A stretch of 64,000 nucleotides of DNA from Chlorops oryzae (taxonomy: Eukaryota > Arthropoda > Insecta > Diptera > Chloropidae), in contig CM035807.1 in the NCBI GenBank assembly GCA_020466095.1, positions 29,143,707 to 29,207,706 on the forward strand. The letters run 5' to 3'. Within the stretch, counting starts at the first letter, position 1. Each line of letters opens with the position of its first letter. Below, one piece after another: positions 34,062 to 46,628 of this stretch. The position numbers were made by a program, and so were the translations under genes. The notes under the pieces are model-generated. The model was not told where the DNA came from. It saw nothing but the letters and a program-made list of their open reading frames with translations, and ran no database searches.

Positions 34062-35690
34062 GGGGGGCCGTTGATGGAGTTTAACTCGAAATGTTTTATT
34101 GGAAGCTTTTAGGGCATCAAATATTCATGCGATTTATGCTTTATATTTCTTTTTATCTTTCCCTTTCTTCTGCTTTTTATTTTTAATTCTTTATTCTTTG
34201 ATTCTTTGTTGCTGGTTACGAGCCATTGATTGTTGACAGATCTATCACTACTTGCATTATGAAAACCTTTTCCTGTCGTACATCACTCCCAATCATACAA
34301 TAACGTAATAATTGCGAAATCGTTGCTTTCACAAATCATTTTTTTCATTCTCTCCCTCTCTCTCTCTCCCTCTCTCTCTCTCCCTCTCTCTCTCTCTCCC
34401 TCTCGCTCTCTCTCTTTGTTTCTTTTGAACTGTGACCTGCGAGGGGAGGGGATGTTGGATTGTGTGCATCTAACTTAAAGGTCTTTATGTTTTGTAGTCG
34501 TCGTAGGAGGAGTATGCGGAGTGAAAAGGGAACTTATCAGCATCACTTGAGGTGGCTTTGGGTAGGATTGTTCGTGCTAAGGGCAGCCTGTTTTAAGGGT
34601 TTTGAATAAGACATCCCGACTTTAAAAACTCTCCTTACTATGTGTTTTCAGTATTGTCTCTAAAAAGTATTGCCTCTAAAAAGAAGCCCAAAAGCGACTC
34701 ACTCTAGAGGAGGTAGAGCTACATAACATAAACCTCAAATTTCGATTCTGCGACCCTGTAAACATATAAAAAGTATAGTTTTGACCCCCTGGCCAATGGG
34801 GCAGTGTTGTAGATGTATATGTTGAGAAGCCAAATATTCCATGATGTTTGTGGGTCAGTGCATTTGAGAGAATATTTCCTTGCTCTTGATAGGTTTTGCT
34901 CGCTCTAAGCTATCTCTGACCCATTGTCTGACGAATATACGCAACAGTCGAACCTCTCTATAAAGAGTTTTTTTCCAGTCTCTTGAAATTCGTTATAGAA
35001 ACTTCCTACTGTGTACTGGATAGCGAAGAGATTATTGATCTGGTTTGGATTTTTTGTTTATCGACTATATTTTTATAATTCTATTCGCATTCTTTGGCTT
35101 GTCCAATAACCGCTGCCTTCTCACTTACGCTATAGATACATTTGTGGACCTCCAACTGGAGTATGAAACTAATATTCCCAATGTTAATAAGAGAGTGAAT
35201 ATTCTCGAAAAACAGTTATTCAGGCGGTTGTCTAGAATTTGCAGTATTTTATCCAACGGAATATATCCGAGTATACTCTAGACTATATACTCTATACAAT
35301 ATACTCTATACTATAGCTATCAACAATATACCTTAATGCATTCCAAACAAGATTTTCTGGACCTGAGTGAAATACTACAGCTCCCTAATTCCAAAAAATG
35401 GGTCATTTTACGATTTATTGGCCAGAAACGTTTACTGTATGAAATTTTGATGTGGGATCAGAACCGAGAGAGAAAATTTGGGAAAATTTTTTTTTATAAT
35501 TTTCACTGAATTTAAATTCGTGAAAATTCGGGTGTGCTTTGTGTTTTCAGCGTCAGCTTTGCGTAGAGGCGATATGGTAACCAATGAGGTGCGAAATAGG
35601 TGAGAACAATAACCAATACCCCATCAAGGGGACATGAAAATAAATCTTTATGTAAAACAAAGTAATTGACATGTGGCCAAAAAATAGTAG
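34062..35690. other. Presumed intron sequence, no further exon seen
   Basis: Contains a CT microsatellite and AT-rich spacer. A word CAGTCGAACCTCTCTATAAAG near 34947 resembles the termini of pogo/Tigger-type elements, but no inverted partner with TA flanks was found. A run of TATACTCTATAC words lies at about 35284-35316. Confidence 0.4.
34349..34416. repeat. CT/CCCT microsatellite
   Basis: About 68 bp of TC dinucleotides with interspersed CCC triplets. It lies about 300 bp downstream of the predicted donor. GAGA-type sequence can bind GAGA factor in flies, but nothing here shows such a role. Confidence 0.85.
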
Positions 35691-35840
35691 CCGGGCGCTA
35701 GCTAGATATTACTAGCTAGGAGCTAGCTAGCCGAAGCATTAACAAACTAGGAAGGCGCTAGCTAGACTTTACTAGCTAAGCTCAAGATATAAACTACCTA
35801 GGGCCTAGCTAGCGCCGAGGTAGAATTTCCAGCCGGGAAG
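35691..35840. repeat. CTAGCTAG-rich palindromic block
   Basis: GGCGCTAGCTAGA occurs twice in direct orientation (about 35694 and 35754, period 60), each followed by TTACTAGCTA or a close variant. The reverse complement CTAGCTAGCGCCGAGG occurs at about 35805-35820. CCGGGCGCTAGCTAG on the left thus pairs with CTAGCTAGCGCCGAGG on the right, giving a foldback of about 130 bp with further nested CTAG pairs. The left flank (CATGTGGCCAAAAAATAG) resembles that near 32728. It is probably a MITE or foldback; its family is unknown. Confidence 0.7.
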
Positions 35841-37448
35841 TTATAGTATTGGGTAATTCAATTATTGTGTTTATTATTTGTGCCTCCATCACATTTTTGC
35901 TTCAATCGATGTCAAATTTCGGACACTGAACATTTCACCTGCTTGAAAGACCCACGCAGAGAATGTGAGGGATGTGACTTATTCGACCATTTTACGTGTG
36001 TTTGCCACATTACGAGTTTGTGTCCAGTCGTTGTAGTCCAACTCCGAAATTCTTCATGGGCCTCGCTATTTTTAAATTATCTTTTGAAACAAACTTTGTC
36101 CTACCAAACTACTTAATTGAACTCTTCAAATCTTTTGCTATATCTTGCGTATTTTAATTAGGATAGAGAGAAAGAGAGAGAAAACTGAGAATCTATCAGT
36201 TACCCACAAGTTCTTTTTTGTTGTCATTTTTTAATTAATCGAAAAGGGTAGGAATTTTATCAGACCTTCAAATGTCGCCTAACCCTTTTGCCGTGGTCTA
36301 TGAACCTCGTCTAGACACAGAATAAAAAAACCTATAGGTACCTATCTTTGAACCAACTGAATTATAATAAAATCGAAATCAACTTTTCTACACCTTCGTT
36401 ACTTCGCTTTGGGGATTGTATCGCCATTCAACACACGCATTCTTCAGTTCTTAGCAGTCTGAAAATAGACCTTCTTCCAAACCTAAACTTTACCTTTTAA
36501 ATGGTTGAAGTAGAAACTCTTTTAATTTTAATTGATAGCCTTTCGTCTGATAAAAGCAAACAAAACCCCAAAAAGAGAAGAAGAAAAACTAAATAAATAA
36601 AAGGGTCTCTGAGTATGGGAAGCTCGTTTTTTACGACCCTCAATACCACAGACATAAAAAGTCCGTTCAACTTAAAGATCTGATAAGTACCGCCCTGCAG
36701 CCATTTGTGTTTCACCGAACTGCAAGAAAAAAGAGAAGAAAAAAACCTTAAACACTTCCCCATCATGTTGCAGACGTGTGGCGGCTGGCAGCTCTTCTCA
36801 TGATGATGCCAATGGATCAATTCATGAAAGTAATTTTGGCCCGAAATTGGTTTTCACGTTTAGGTGCTTCTTCTTTATTAATGTCGAAGACGGAAAAGGG
36901 CAGACGAAAGTTTTTACCTACGGAAAGTGCTAATAATTGCATTGTGTCGAGCCATAAATCAAATTTCAGACCTCAGGCATAACATTGTAAGGGCATACAT
37001 ACATGGACATACCTATCTACGCACATGTCTGTATGCTGTCGAATTTAGCAATCTCCTCTCATGCGCCAGCAATGAATGCTTTAGATAATATTATCTTTCT
37101 AACATAATATTGAAATTTTAAAGATTCTTTTGGATAACTTTTTGCAACGATACAATGAAATGGAAAAAAGAAACTGTTTTGACTTTTAATGCAAAGACCT
37201 TTAGGGCCATGTAATAATTCAATTCGAAATTGTGATATGCTTTTCAGCCTGTCAAGTACAAAGCTTTGCGGAGGTACATACAAACTCGCCCATGCCTTTC
37301 CATGTGTTGTTGATCGAAAAGTCTTTTTGGAAAGCGTTTCAGTTTGAGTGTGAGTGGAATGCTTTGCTTGCCGTGTTAAGCTATTAATTGGGGACTTATC
37401 GCAGAGGTTCCCAAACTTTTCAGCAGATGGTTTTTATCAAGGAATTTT
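35841..37448. other. Spacer, no gene seen
   Basis: A plus-strand frame at 35865-36116 is unusually rich in cysteine (8 in about 45 residues), but it has no acceptor or donor in suitable places and no known spacing pattern. A GAGAGAAAGAGAGAG run lies near 36166-36181. Remaining sequence is AT-rich and unremarkable. Confidence 0.4.
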
Positions 37449-37452
37449 TTAA

Positions 37453-37587
37453 GGGGTTATTCTCATGTGAACTAATAGAACTAGGTATTTGATTTGTTCA
37501 CAGCACAATTTCTCAATAGCTTTTTTTCTATAGAAATATGAAAGAAAAAAAATAAACTTTTAAGAGTGGTCACATAAGAATAACCCC
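37453..37587. mobile_element. TTAA-flanked MITE, complete copy
   Basis: The 135-bp element starts GGGGTTATTCTCATGTGA and ends TCACATAAGAATAACCCC, inverted repeats of about 18 bp with one mismatch. It is bounded on both sides by TTAA (37449-37452 and 37588-37591). TTAA duplication is the mark of piggyBac-type transposases, although piggyBac ends usually begin CC and these begin GG. A broken relative lies at 27378-27477. Confidence 0.7.
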
Positions 37588-37591
37588 TTAA

Positions 37592-38449
37592 AGGTGCCTA
37601 AAATATGAACTTGGTCTTGCACGAGAAAAATTTCATTGTTCGCCGAACCCCTCCGAACCTTCAATGTAAACTCAATGCGTGAAGGACTTAGTTTTGGAGA
37701 CTCTGAAATTCGCAACTGACATTTTTTTGAGTTTACATACAATCAACGCGTAAGGCAAAACTATTTCTGAACATCTCATACGATTTTTCATTCCTTCATA
37801 TCTATATTCATATGTAGATAAGCCCATCAAAGAGCTCATTTTTCCTTAATTTGACAAACGCTGTGCGTACTTCAATGAAGAAATTTTTGTCTGCGAATGA
37901 AATTATTGCTTTCGTTAGTATTTTTCACGCGTTAGTGATTTGAAAATGAGACCCGATGAACAGATTCTCCATATCAATGGTGCATGGATCCTAGCAGCGT
38001 ACTTTGTATTCCGACTTGCATTCAAAAGGACGACAGGTTATAATGCGATTCCCAATCGACTGAACATGAGCATACCCATACACAAACACAGACACACGCA
38101 CACACACTACACACCACACACACAAACACATCCATAAGCTCAAATGCTCTTGATTGCATGTCCTTAAACTTTTGTCACAAGCAGAACAGCGCAGCGCAGC
38201 GCAGTCTTTTGAGCTTGTTTGCTGAATTGTACGAACTCACATTTGCTTTGTTTCAAAACTGAGCTCACCCCACCACGCCACCGCGCCCCTCCCGAAGCTG
38301 CGCTAACAGTGCGTTGGCACGCAATGTTAAGCAACTATTACGATTGCAAACGCCATTTGAAATACTCAAGTGTCACGCGAGCTGGAAAATTGCACACGTC
38401 ACCGCGAATATGAATAAAAAGGAAGTGAATCACGCCCGCGGGGTAGCGA
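37592..38449. other. Spacer with CA microsatellite, no gene seen
   Basis: Contains CACACA-type runs at about 38085-38130 and a GCAGC pentamer repeat (CAGCGCAGCGCAGCGCAG) at 38189-38206. No gene features. Confidence 0.5.
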
Positions 38450-38535
38450 GGCAGAGAAATAGAGCAAGAGAGATAGGGAGCGAGAGAGATAGAGAGCGAG
38501 AGAGATAAAGCGACAGAGAGAGAGAGAGAGAGAGA
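38450..38535. repeat. GA/GATA microsatellite
   Basis: GAGA dinucleotides mixed with GATA words, followed by a pure AG run of about 20 bp. On the opposite strand it reads as serine-leucine repeats, which makes a spurious open frame. Confidence 0.85.
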
Positions 38536-41500
38536 ACGTGTAAGGTTGAAGCGGTCGTTATGTCTATTGGTTTGCTTGTTGTCCTTTTTCCACGTTGCTT
38601 TAAGTTCAATCTAACATACATACATACATATATGGTTAGGAGGGTATAAGGAATTTTATACAATTTTTTTTTAAATACTCCGGAATGTGTTTGAGGTTGT
38701 TTGAACATGAAAGCTTGGCCCTAGAATAATTTATAGCACTAGCAAGATTTGCCTAAAGGAGCCGGTTGAGGTGCACGACAAACGATCTTGATGAATGTCG
38801 CGGATTTGATTAGGAAACAATGTTGCAGCAACAAAAAAATTTGTAAAATCAGCAACATGCGAGGAGGGGGTAGGTGAGGAAGATCAGTCTGAATCATTCC
38901 AACATATTCAGAGAGACAACAAGCTTGATTTGATGTAAAGATGATAGCAGGACATTCGATTTTCTTCATAGCAGAATAAATTGGAAAATTGCACATAAAT
39001 CTCTTTGATTCTTTTCCTATTCGAGAGTAACACTTCCACAGTGGGAAAGAGTAAAATTGAATTTTCATAAATATTTCAAAATGAAGGAACATTGAAGCCA
39101 ATCATCCTCGCACTGAAATTTGTACACAAGTGCCATGGGGAAAAAAACCACAAAAAATTCAGTATTGAATAAAATCTTTCAAATCGAATTCTAAATTTTA
39201 AAGTGCTCTATCAATTCCATGGAATATTATTGAATGTCCTTGGTCCTACTCATGTTGGACGAAAGTAAACAACCGATAAAAGCTTAAAGAACATTACAAG
39301 ACTGGTTGTTAAATTTCGAAAAGGAAACATACACAAAGTCCTTCGAAAATTCGTGCTAAGATGGAATTGAGACGCGCCGCCCCTGACTGCGCAAGCATCA
39401 TCGAATTGATTGACCCGAAATTTTAATTGCCACCCGTGATGCCTGTGGTCCCAGAATATCTTCGTTTTGAGTGTGCCCTTGGGCGAGTAAATATTGCTTA
39501 CAGAACATTTTCGAAATCAATATGGATTAAATGAAAATTCTCAATTCTTATTTACAATGAGAAATTGCAACACACAGAGTTTCAAGAAGAAAAAAAATTA
39601 AAATGGAAAATAAATAATTTTCACATTGTTCGACACTCTTCGAGGCTCAGTCGACTTTCAGTTACAAGCATTATAATATGTAGGTCAAAATATTCGGTTT
39701 TTGCTGAACCAAAAGTAATATTTCATATTTTGAAGACAAAGCAAATAAGTCAAGAAGAACAAGAACCGAGCAAAGCAAATGACAATCATTCGGTCCACCT
39801 ACAAAGAGAGACAAATAGCAACAATCTGTTGAAATGGGCGTGAAAATGTTGTGTGATTTTGTGCTTGGCGCCTTTTCTCCTTTCCTTTCTTTTGTTCTAT
39901 TCTTTGTTTTTTTTATTTTTTCTTATTTTTTATAATTTTTTTCTATTTTTTATTTTTATTTTTTTTTTTTTTTTGAAAAGAGCAACGTCCCCTTAACCAA
40001 TGTATCACTCAACATTGAGGTCCCATTTTGTCCTTTTGCAGCGTTCTAAATGCGTTATATGCTCACGAAATGAAAGGAAGAAACAAAAGAAGAAAAAAAG
40101 AAGAGCTCCTCGCATAAAGGCAAATGAAAAAAAAAAAGGGACCAGCAGAGAATGAGTCCAAAGAAAAATGACAGCTGTTATTTTTATAATAAAACCACAA
40201 AAGCAAGGAGCTGCTGCACAACACAAACCACAGACTTTAATGTCAAATCCCCCCCGTTTCAGATTTTTTTTTGTTTCTCCACCAAGAGATTTATTATGTA
40301 GTCAAACAATCGTAGCCAAAATGTTGCGAAAATTGTGCCCCTTCAGAGAAAATTTGGCTCGAGGGATATAGTTTATTTCTTTTCTTTGTTTACTTCCCCA
40401 ATTTTTTTCTATTTTTTTTTTCTTTCTCTTTTTTGTCTTTTCACTTTATCTATGGTCTCTATCTCGCGCGGTGCACAATGGGGAGTTTTTCCCTTAGAAA
40501 GAAATTTGCATTTTTATGCTCGTTACTTTGCATTGAATTAAATATGATTTCTCTTCAAAAAAAAAAAAAAAAGAATTCTAAAATCTGCGTCGCAACGTTA
40601 ATATAATTTAGAACGTTTTATTTTTATACTTTTGCATAACATTTGATTTTGAATTCAAAGTAAGAACATAAAACCCTCTTAATCTCCGTTTGCACTGGTC
40701 AGTTAAGCGTGAAGATGGAATTAGAAACATTTCAACAGTTCTCACGCGGGTATAACCATTCCGTATTAAATATTTTTTTTTTTTGTTTTAGAGAAAAGAA
40801 AGTCCTGAATGGATTGAAATTATTTCGATCAAAGCAATCCTTACAAAAAGGGACGTTTTTTAATGTGGCTGTATTTCAAATTTCTTATAATAACCTCGAT
40901 TATCCTTTCCTTTTCGCCAGATTCAGATTGCATTTACATCGACTTCCACAGTTGGTCAGATCAGAAAATTAAACCATGAATTGGCCTAAATAATTAGTTT
41001 TTAATATTTTCAACTTTGCTATAACGGTATTCACATGTTTTCCCCAGCGTGTGACGAATTAAAATCGAAAATATTCCGACGTCTACATTTTCCGACAGAA
41101 TTCTACCTTCTTTGTGAATACCCCTTCTGTCGGAATATTATCAAGTAGCTCTCTCGTGCAGTTATTGTCTTCTAAGAAGTTTTTCAGCCATGTTTTTCCT
41201 TCAATTTAATGATATATTAAAAAAAATGCATGACGGTTCGAGGGTTTTGGGTCAGGAATGTTAAAAAGAGATGAAAATATTGTACAATTTTTGAGATTTT
41301 TCCTAATTCTAGCTAGTAGATGGAATTAATTCTTTTCAATTATTGCAAACATTAATTTTCTCAAAGACGAGGGCGGACTGGGGGTCAAAGGGCCCATCGG
41401 ACATTTGAAAAATGGGGCCCCGTTACCTAAGAAAAAAAAACCTAATAGCTACAAAACTGGTAAAATCGGGTTTTTAAGTTTATATGAAATAAGCTTCATA

Positions 41501-44500
41501 AATAAAAAATAAAAATCCTTACTCCATGAGTATTGATCCCAGATACAGCGCACTGGGGCTCAATCTTCCCCTGCTCCAAAGCTCCAGCTTAAAGCTAAAA
41601 CTTTGTTAAACACAGGTCAATAATTTATTCAACGGCTTACGAGATATATCCATAAGTAAGCTAGCTACTTAATTCTCGGCCACACCTTTCGAGATCGATT
41701 CAAAATTCACCTGAAGCCAATCAGAAAGAACCAGTTATAGGGATTTGCTACATTAAATAAGAACATTCATGAACTGAAGTCAAAATTTTGTTAACATTCG
41801 ATGACCTTGAAAATGTATGACAGTGAAGTAATCATCCCGTGTAAACAGGGCTTAACTAATGATATCTGGAATGGAGCCAAGTTGTAGGAAGATGTTTTCT
41901 TTATTAAGACGAAGATCTTTTCTTTTTCTAATAAAACATTAGCCTTAACCATGAAAAATACTTGAAGAGCATTTATGAACATTCCTCTTGTGCTTACCCT
42001 TGTCCCTCCACCAGGGCCTAAATAATTCGTCTTGCCAGAAACAAACAAAAAAAAACTGACTTAGCATGTGTACCATTTGAAAGTTAGTTTATGCTTCCTC
42101 ATAAAAAATTCCATATATTAAATATATATCCTTGAATTGTTCAATTTAAAGGACTCTTCACAATTTGCATATATTTACAATATTTGCATTACTGCTCATC
42201 ATTGCGATTTGAATGGCACATAACAGCAAGAGCGAATCCATTACGGGGGACCCTTTTTGTCGACGAGCAAATAAAATTACGCAAAATTCGGTATTAATAA
42301 ATTCCTTTGAAGAAAGTTTTGTTAAACCGTATAAAAGCTTTCGGTAACACGACGTTACGACAAACAGCTTAATGTAGCTTTGCTTGTCAACACAGAGAAT
42401 TATCGAGCAGTGCAGTGTTGCCGCCTCGAGAGTCTGCGGACAAAAGAGGACTTTTGTTTTTGTAGGAAATCTCTTGTCCACTTTCCTTGAAAATTACCCC
42501 CTCGCCACTGGCACAGGGTTCATTCATATTATTGACTCAAATAATTGTTGGCATATACCTTTGAGGCATCCAGACAGTTTTATTTATCGTCCAATTTTTA
42601 TATATGTACTTATTTTTAAACTTGGCTTGTTCATCGTGTCTTATCAGTCTTTCGATGTGAAATTAATGGGAAAAAGATATGCTGGGCAGAAAATAAATCT
42701 CCGTCCAAAACTGCATTTAGCATTTTAATGTGCCCTTAAGAGCGGCAATTTTCGTAGACACCGGAAAATGCTTTGGCTCATTCGCTGTTTTCGCCGGAAT
42801 AACTTTCGAGGGCGCCGAAGCTGCTGCTACTGTCCACAAAACGTTGGCAATAAAAAAATAAAAATAAAAAAACCGAAAAGGAAGTGTTTTTATCTCATTT
42901 TTCAAGAGCTCTTGGTTCGTTCCAGTTGTCGCTATAAAAGCAATAAATTTTTAAAGAACATGAAATATATACCTAAATATTTTTTTTCTCTTTAAATTAC
43001 GAGTCGCTTAAAGCGATGGAAATTTTTTTCGCAATGATTTAAAAGGAAAATGATGCCCATAAAAGTCATCGAAAGAAATCAATAAATTTCAAATAGACTG
43101 AATTTTTAGAAGATTTTCATTCTTCAATATGATTTCTTATCATCTCGATAGCAGAGATGGTATGTCTTCAAAATATGTCCAAGAGTATTGGCTATTGGGA
43201 GAGACAGGTCATCACAATGCACACGCCCATGGGTTGAGTAGACAGACGATGATGAAATCATAGCTTCTGGTGAACCACCCACTTTCTAATAAGACGCCAT
43301 CGCCATTCTTATTGTTGTATTTCACTCCTATTCGTTTCGATTTACAACTGAACTTTATACCATTGAATTGAAAAAACAATTTCTCTAAGTACCAATAGAA
43401 ATATAGACGAACGGAAGTTCTATAAAAATTTGAAACTTGAAAAAAAAAATTTAAAAATAGTCCGAAAGAAAAAAATCTCATGAAACAACATCAACTTGAA
43501 ATTTGAACAGGAAGGAAAGAAAATTGTAAGGAACAAACGATCGAAATAAATGTAAACAAGCTCCAAAAAGAAATTCGACAAATTGAGTGGAGGAAAATGT
43601 TCCAAAATAAAGAGAACTCTCACTCACTTTGGCATTAAGTCAAGTAAATTGTTCACACAATTTTCTTCCTTTTTTATTTTTTTTTTTTTTTAATATGATT
43701 TAGGTGGAGTGAAAAATATATCGAGCAACAAGAAAACTTCTAAAACTCAAAGTAAACATTCAACCCAAACAAGAACGTTGTGCAAGAACTTCGAGCTTCG
43801 CGAGAGATGAAGCGATGAGCCATGTTAGCTTAGATGGAAAAATATTGTGCAATAAAAATAAAAAAATTTTAAAAAAACAGCAGAACAATTTTTTTTTATA
43901 AAAGGCGATATTCCTAGCTGTCGAACAATATGCGATGATCCCTGGTGTCTTCTTTCGCCTTAGCTATGAATTAAGTTTCTGAAGTTAACAAACGACTGGC
44001 TTTGTTGAAATTAAATAACGAAGAAGACCCTTAAATGTGTTTGAGCTTTGAAGTTTTGCAGCATTTAAAATTTCTTCTTAATCCTTTCAATTTTTCGAAG
44101 ACGACGAACAATATTTGCTACCGAACTTTTTCTCCGTCATACATGAATTTCACTTTTTTTTCAGTTCTCTGGAAGTACAACAAAAAATCCTGAATATTAT
44201 TCTTCGACACATCGAAAATCACGTCGAACATGGGATCAAAAAATTCGAATGAGTTACAGTTTAAACTTTAGTTTCCAGTTTAAACTACTCGGAATGAAAA
44301 TAGATATTTTCGATACAACCCTGTAGTAAACGAGCGGTCAGTTTGCAAAATAGGACCCACCTTAGGTGAGACTGTTAGCAACTAGACCATAAAAACTATG
44401 GAGCACGTCTAACCTAAGGTCGACCTCTATAGGTCTCACCGCTGACTGTTCCGTAAGAGATCGAGGGGCGGTGAGTTCATTTTTTTTTTTGTACTCTTGC

Positions 44501-44559
44501 TATGCGCTTGTTGTTGTCTGCTTTAAGTTCGCATTCTGATCGACTTCCCTGTTAACATT
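38536..44559. other. Long unique spacer, no gene seen
   Basis: About 6 kb without a recognisable element, exon or RNA gene. Points noted: T-rich tract 39905-39974, A-run 40557-40572, T-run 43673-43691, and a GGGCCC-rich patch at 41370-41422 resembling 23870-23915. Open frames of up to 120 codons (such as 38739-39101 minus and 42384-42728 plus) have no recognisable domains. I cannot say more from sequence alone. Confidence 0.45.
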
Positions 44560-44640
44560 TGTATCAGCTGTACAAGGGTTAGATCTCCAAGCTCAGCAAC
44601 TCACGTAGGTCGAGGTTCGATCCCTGTGTTTGAATTTTTT
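44560..44640 (+). repeat. tRNA-like segment (B box) in repeat remnant
   Basis: GTCGAGGTTCGATCCCTGTG (about 44611-44630) is an excellent match to the B-box consensus. The upstream AGCTCAGCAACTC has weak A-box character and no acceptor stem closes the structure. A T-run follows within 10 bases, as at the end of RNA polymerase III transcripts. A tRNA-derived SINE remnant is the likeliest reading; a diverged tRNA is less likely. Confidence 0.4.
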
Positions 44641-45801
44641 TTACTTTCTAGGTGCTTAAGTTGTTTTTAAGTATCAATTTTAATTAATTTTTTTTAATTC
44701 AGTTTTAATTTTGAAAAAATTAATTTTCTTTAATATGAAGTATTTTTTCATATCTAAATTTTTTTTAAGTCAAATTATTTTGCTTTGAAAAATTTTTGGT
44801 TAAAAGTCAATTTTATTTCAAAAAACTTGACACAAAATTCAAGTAGCTTTTGACAACAATTAAATTTCCTATTTCTTGAAGGTCTAATTGTTACCAACCA
44901 AAAACAGGGTTTAAGTTCGTAGAACAGCAAAATTAAAAAATTTTAATTAATTTTAAACAAAAAGATTTAAAAAAAAAAATTACACATATAAATAAAAAAA
45001 ATTAAATTTTTTTTCTTAAAGTACAAAATCGTAATTGAACTCAACATCACCAAAATTGGGACCTTGGTATACTGCATTGATTTTTTAATGTGGCCATTGG
45101 TAAAAGGTGGTTGAATGATATAATAGCGCTTTCCATTAGGCTAAATCCTGATTTTTGCATTAATTCGTATTTGATTCTATAATTACTATTACGTAAAATG
45201 TCAAACTAAATCACACTATTGGCGATTTTGATTTAGCTAATTCCCACTGCTAATTTTATCTGTCATTTAACTTTCGTATTTAGGAACCCCGTTTTCATTA
45301 AAATATTATAGATTATTTTTTTTACAAAAATTGTAATTTTTTTCAATGTTTTCAAATCTTTAGTCGTTTGAAAAGTTTTTCTTAGATATGAGTATCAGCT
45401 AGTTTGGGGTTACCCCCACTATTATTCATTTAAATTTTGGATGAAAAGTCTGCCAAAACGAAACTGCAAACCGTCCGCATTTGCAAAATATTACCCTGAA
45501 ACAAGTTAGACTGACTGACCAACATACTCAATTTATTTCTTAAAAGTTAAAATTAAAATGAAAATATATTAATGCATTACATATGTTTAACTATAAAAAT
45601 CAAGAAATATGTAACATATTTAAATTTTTCGCTGATATTACAATGTCAATTTATTCACAACTTCCTGTGAATCTTCGATGATTTCTTTAGATTCTGAAAA
45701 TGATTAGAGTTGAAAGAAAGTAAATTATGTGGGGACTAGTTGTAGTCTTTTAGACGTTAACCATAGGTGAATAGGGGGTGAGTATCAATTACTGCAGGGA
45801 A
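44641..45801. other. AT-rich spacer, no gene seen
   Basis: Dominated by AATT/TTAA-type sequence. No element ends were recognised. Confidence 0.5.
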
Positions 45802-45857
45802 GTGTCGAAATGAAGCTTTTTTTTTGCACGAGTGGTAAAAAAGCTGAGTTTCGACAC
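45802..45857. repeat. Imperfect hairpin GTGTCGAAA / TTTCGACAC
   Basis: GTGTCGAAA, three bases, AGCTTTTTT on the left pair with AAAAAAGCT, three bases, TTTCGACAC on the right, giving a stem of about 20 bp around a short spacer containing GCACGAGTGG. Probably a MITE end or foldback remnant. Confidence 0.6.
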
Positions 45858-46137
45858 GAGTGCCGAACAATATTTATGCAATAAGATTCAAATTGGATTT
45901 TAACCTAAATTTAAGAAAACTTACATTTTTTTTTGTGAAGAAATTTTTTATTTTGATTTGACAGATTCATAATTTGAAATTCTTTATTATACAACTTCGT
46001 AGTATGCCCTGTTTATTTTTGCCTTGTATTTTTTGAAATACGAGCATTTTGAAATTTATAATGCACGCCATTTGATTAATTCTTAAAACCATGTTATTCC
46101 GTTGCTCTTTGATTTGGTTAAAAATTTCAAAAACTTA

Positions 46138-46180
46138 GGCCCATTTGCTACTGTTCTGATTAAAGTTTTCGTTCCATAAT
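46138..46180 (+). repeat. Third partial copy of the GCCCATTTGCTAC arm
   Basis: GGCCCATTTGCTACTGTTCTG followed by TTAAAGTTTTCGTT matches the outer part of the arm at 30591-30764 in the opposite orientation. Only about 43 bp are shared. It shows that the arm sequence belongs to a dispersed family. Confidence 0.5.
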
Positions 46181-46307
46181 ATCCACAATTTGTTTTAAAA
46201 TTGTACATTATAATAGTAATTTTTGAAAAATATCGATTTGTACCAAAGCAACATACATGATTTGATCTTGTTTTAGAACAAACTTTGTGGATTAAAAAAA
46301 TTTCATA

Positions 46308-46628
46308 TCACAAAATAGGCATCAGTTGTCCGCCCTACTGATTGTGATAGTGCAATAGTTTTCTTCGAAAAACGTACAAATTTGTTTGAAAATTTTTAAT
46401 TTTAAAGGAAATTTTATAAATTGATTTTGTATTAAGAAGCAGCAAGGATAACTTTGAGATCTTATTTTGCACTACCCCTAAACTTTAGTGGTATTTAAAA
46501 AATTGCACTATCACAAAATAGGTAAAACATCAGTTGTCCGCCCCCCGATAATGATTGTGATAGTGCAATTTATTTTTCTTTAGTGCATCTTTTTTAAATA
46601 CCACTAAAATTAAGCTTTAGTGCAATAG
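46308..46628. repeat. Nested foldback repeat with GTGATAGTGCAA arms
   Basis: TTAGTGGTATTTAAAAAA (about 46484) and ATTGCACTATCACAA (46502-46516) face TTGTGATAGTGCAAT (46555-46569) and TTTTTTAAATACCACTAAA (46590-46608), forming a long two-part stem. A module CATCAGTTGTCCGCCC plus ATTGTGATAGTGCAA also occurs once more at about 46321-46356. The whole looks like a foldback or MITE with an internally repeated module. There is no coding sequence. Confidence 0.65.

Noticed and set aside
34940..35010. pogo/Tigger-like end CAGTCGAACCTCTCTATA
   Set aside because: No inverted partner or TA duplication was found.
42384..42728. 114-codon plus-strand open frame
   Set aside because: Overlapped by a similar-length minus-strand frame; neither has motifs. 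Expected by chance in 64 kb.
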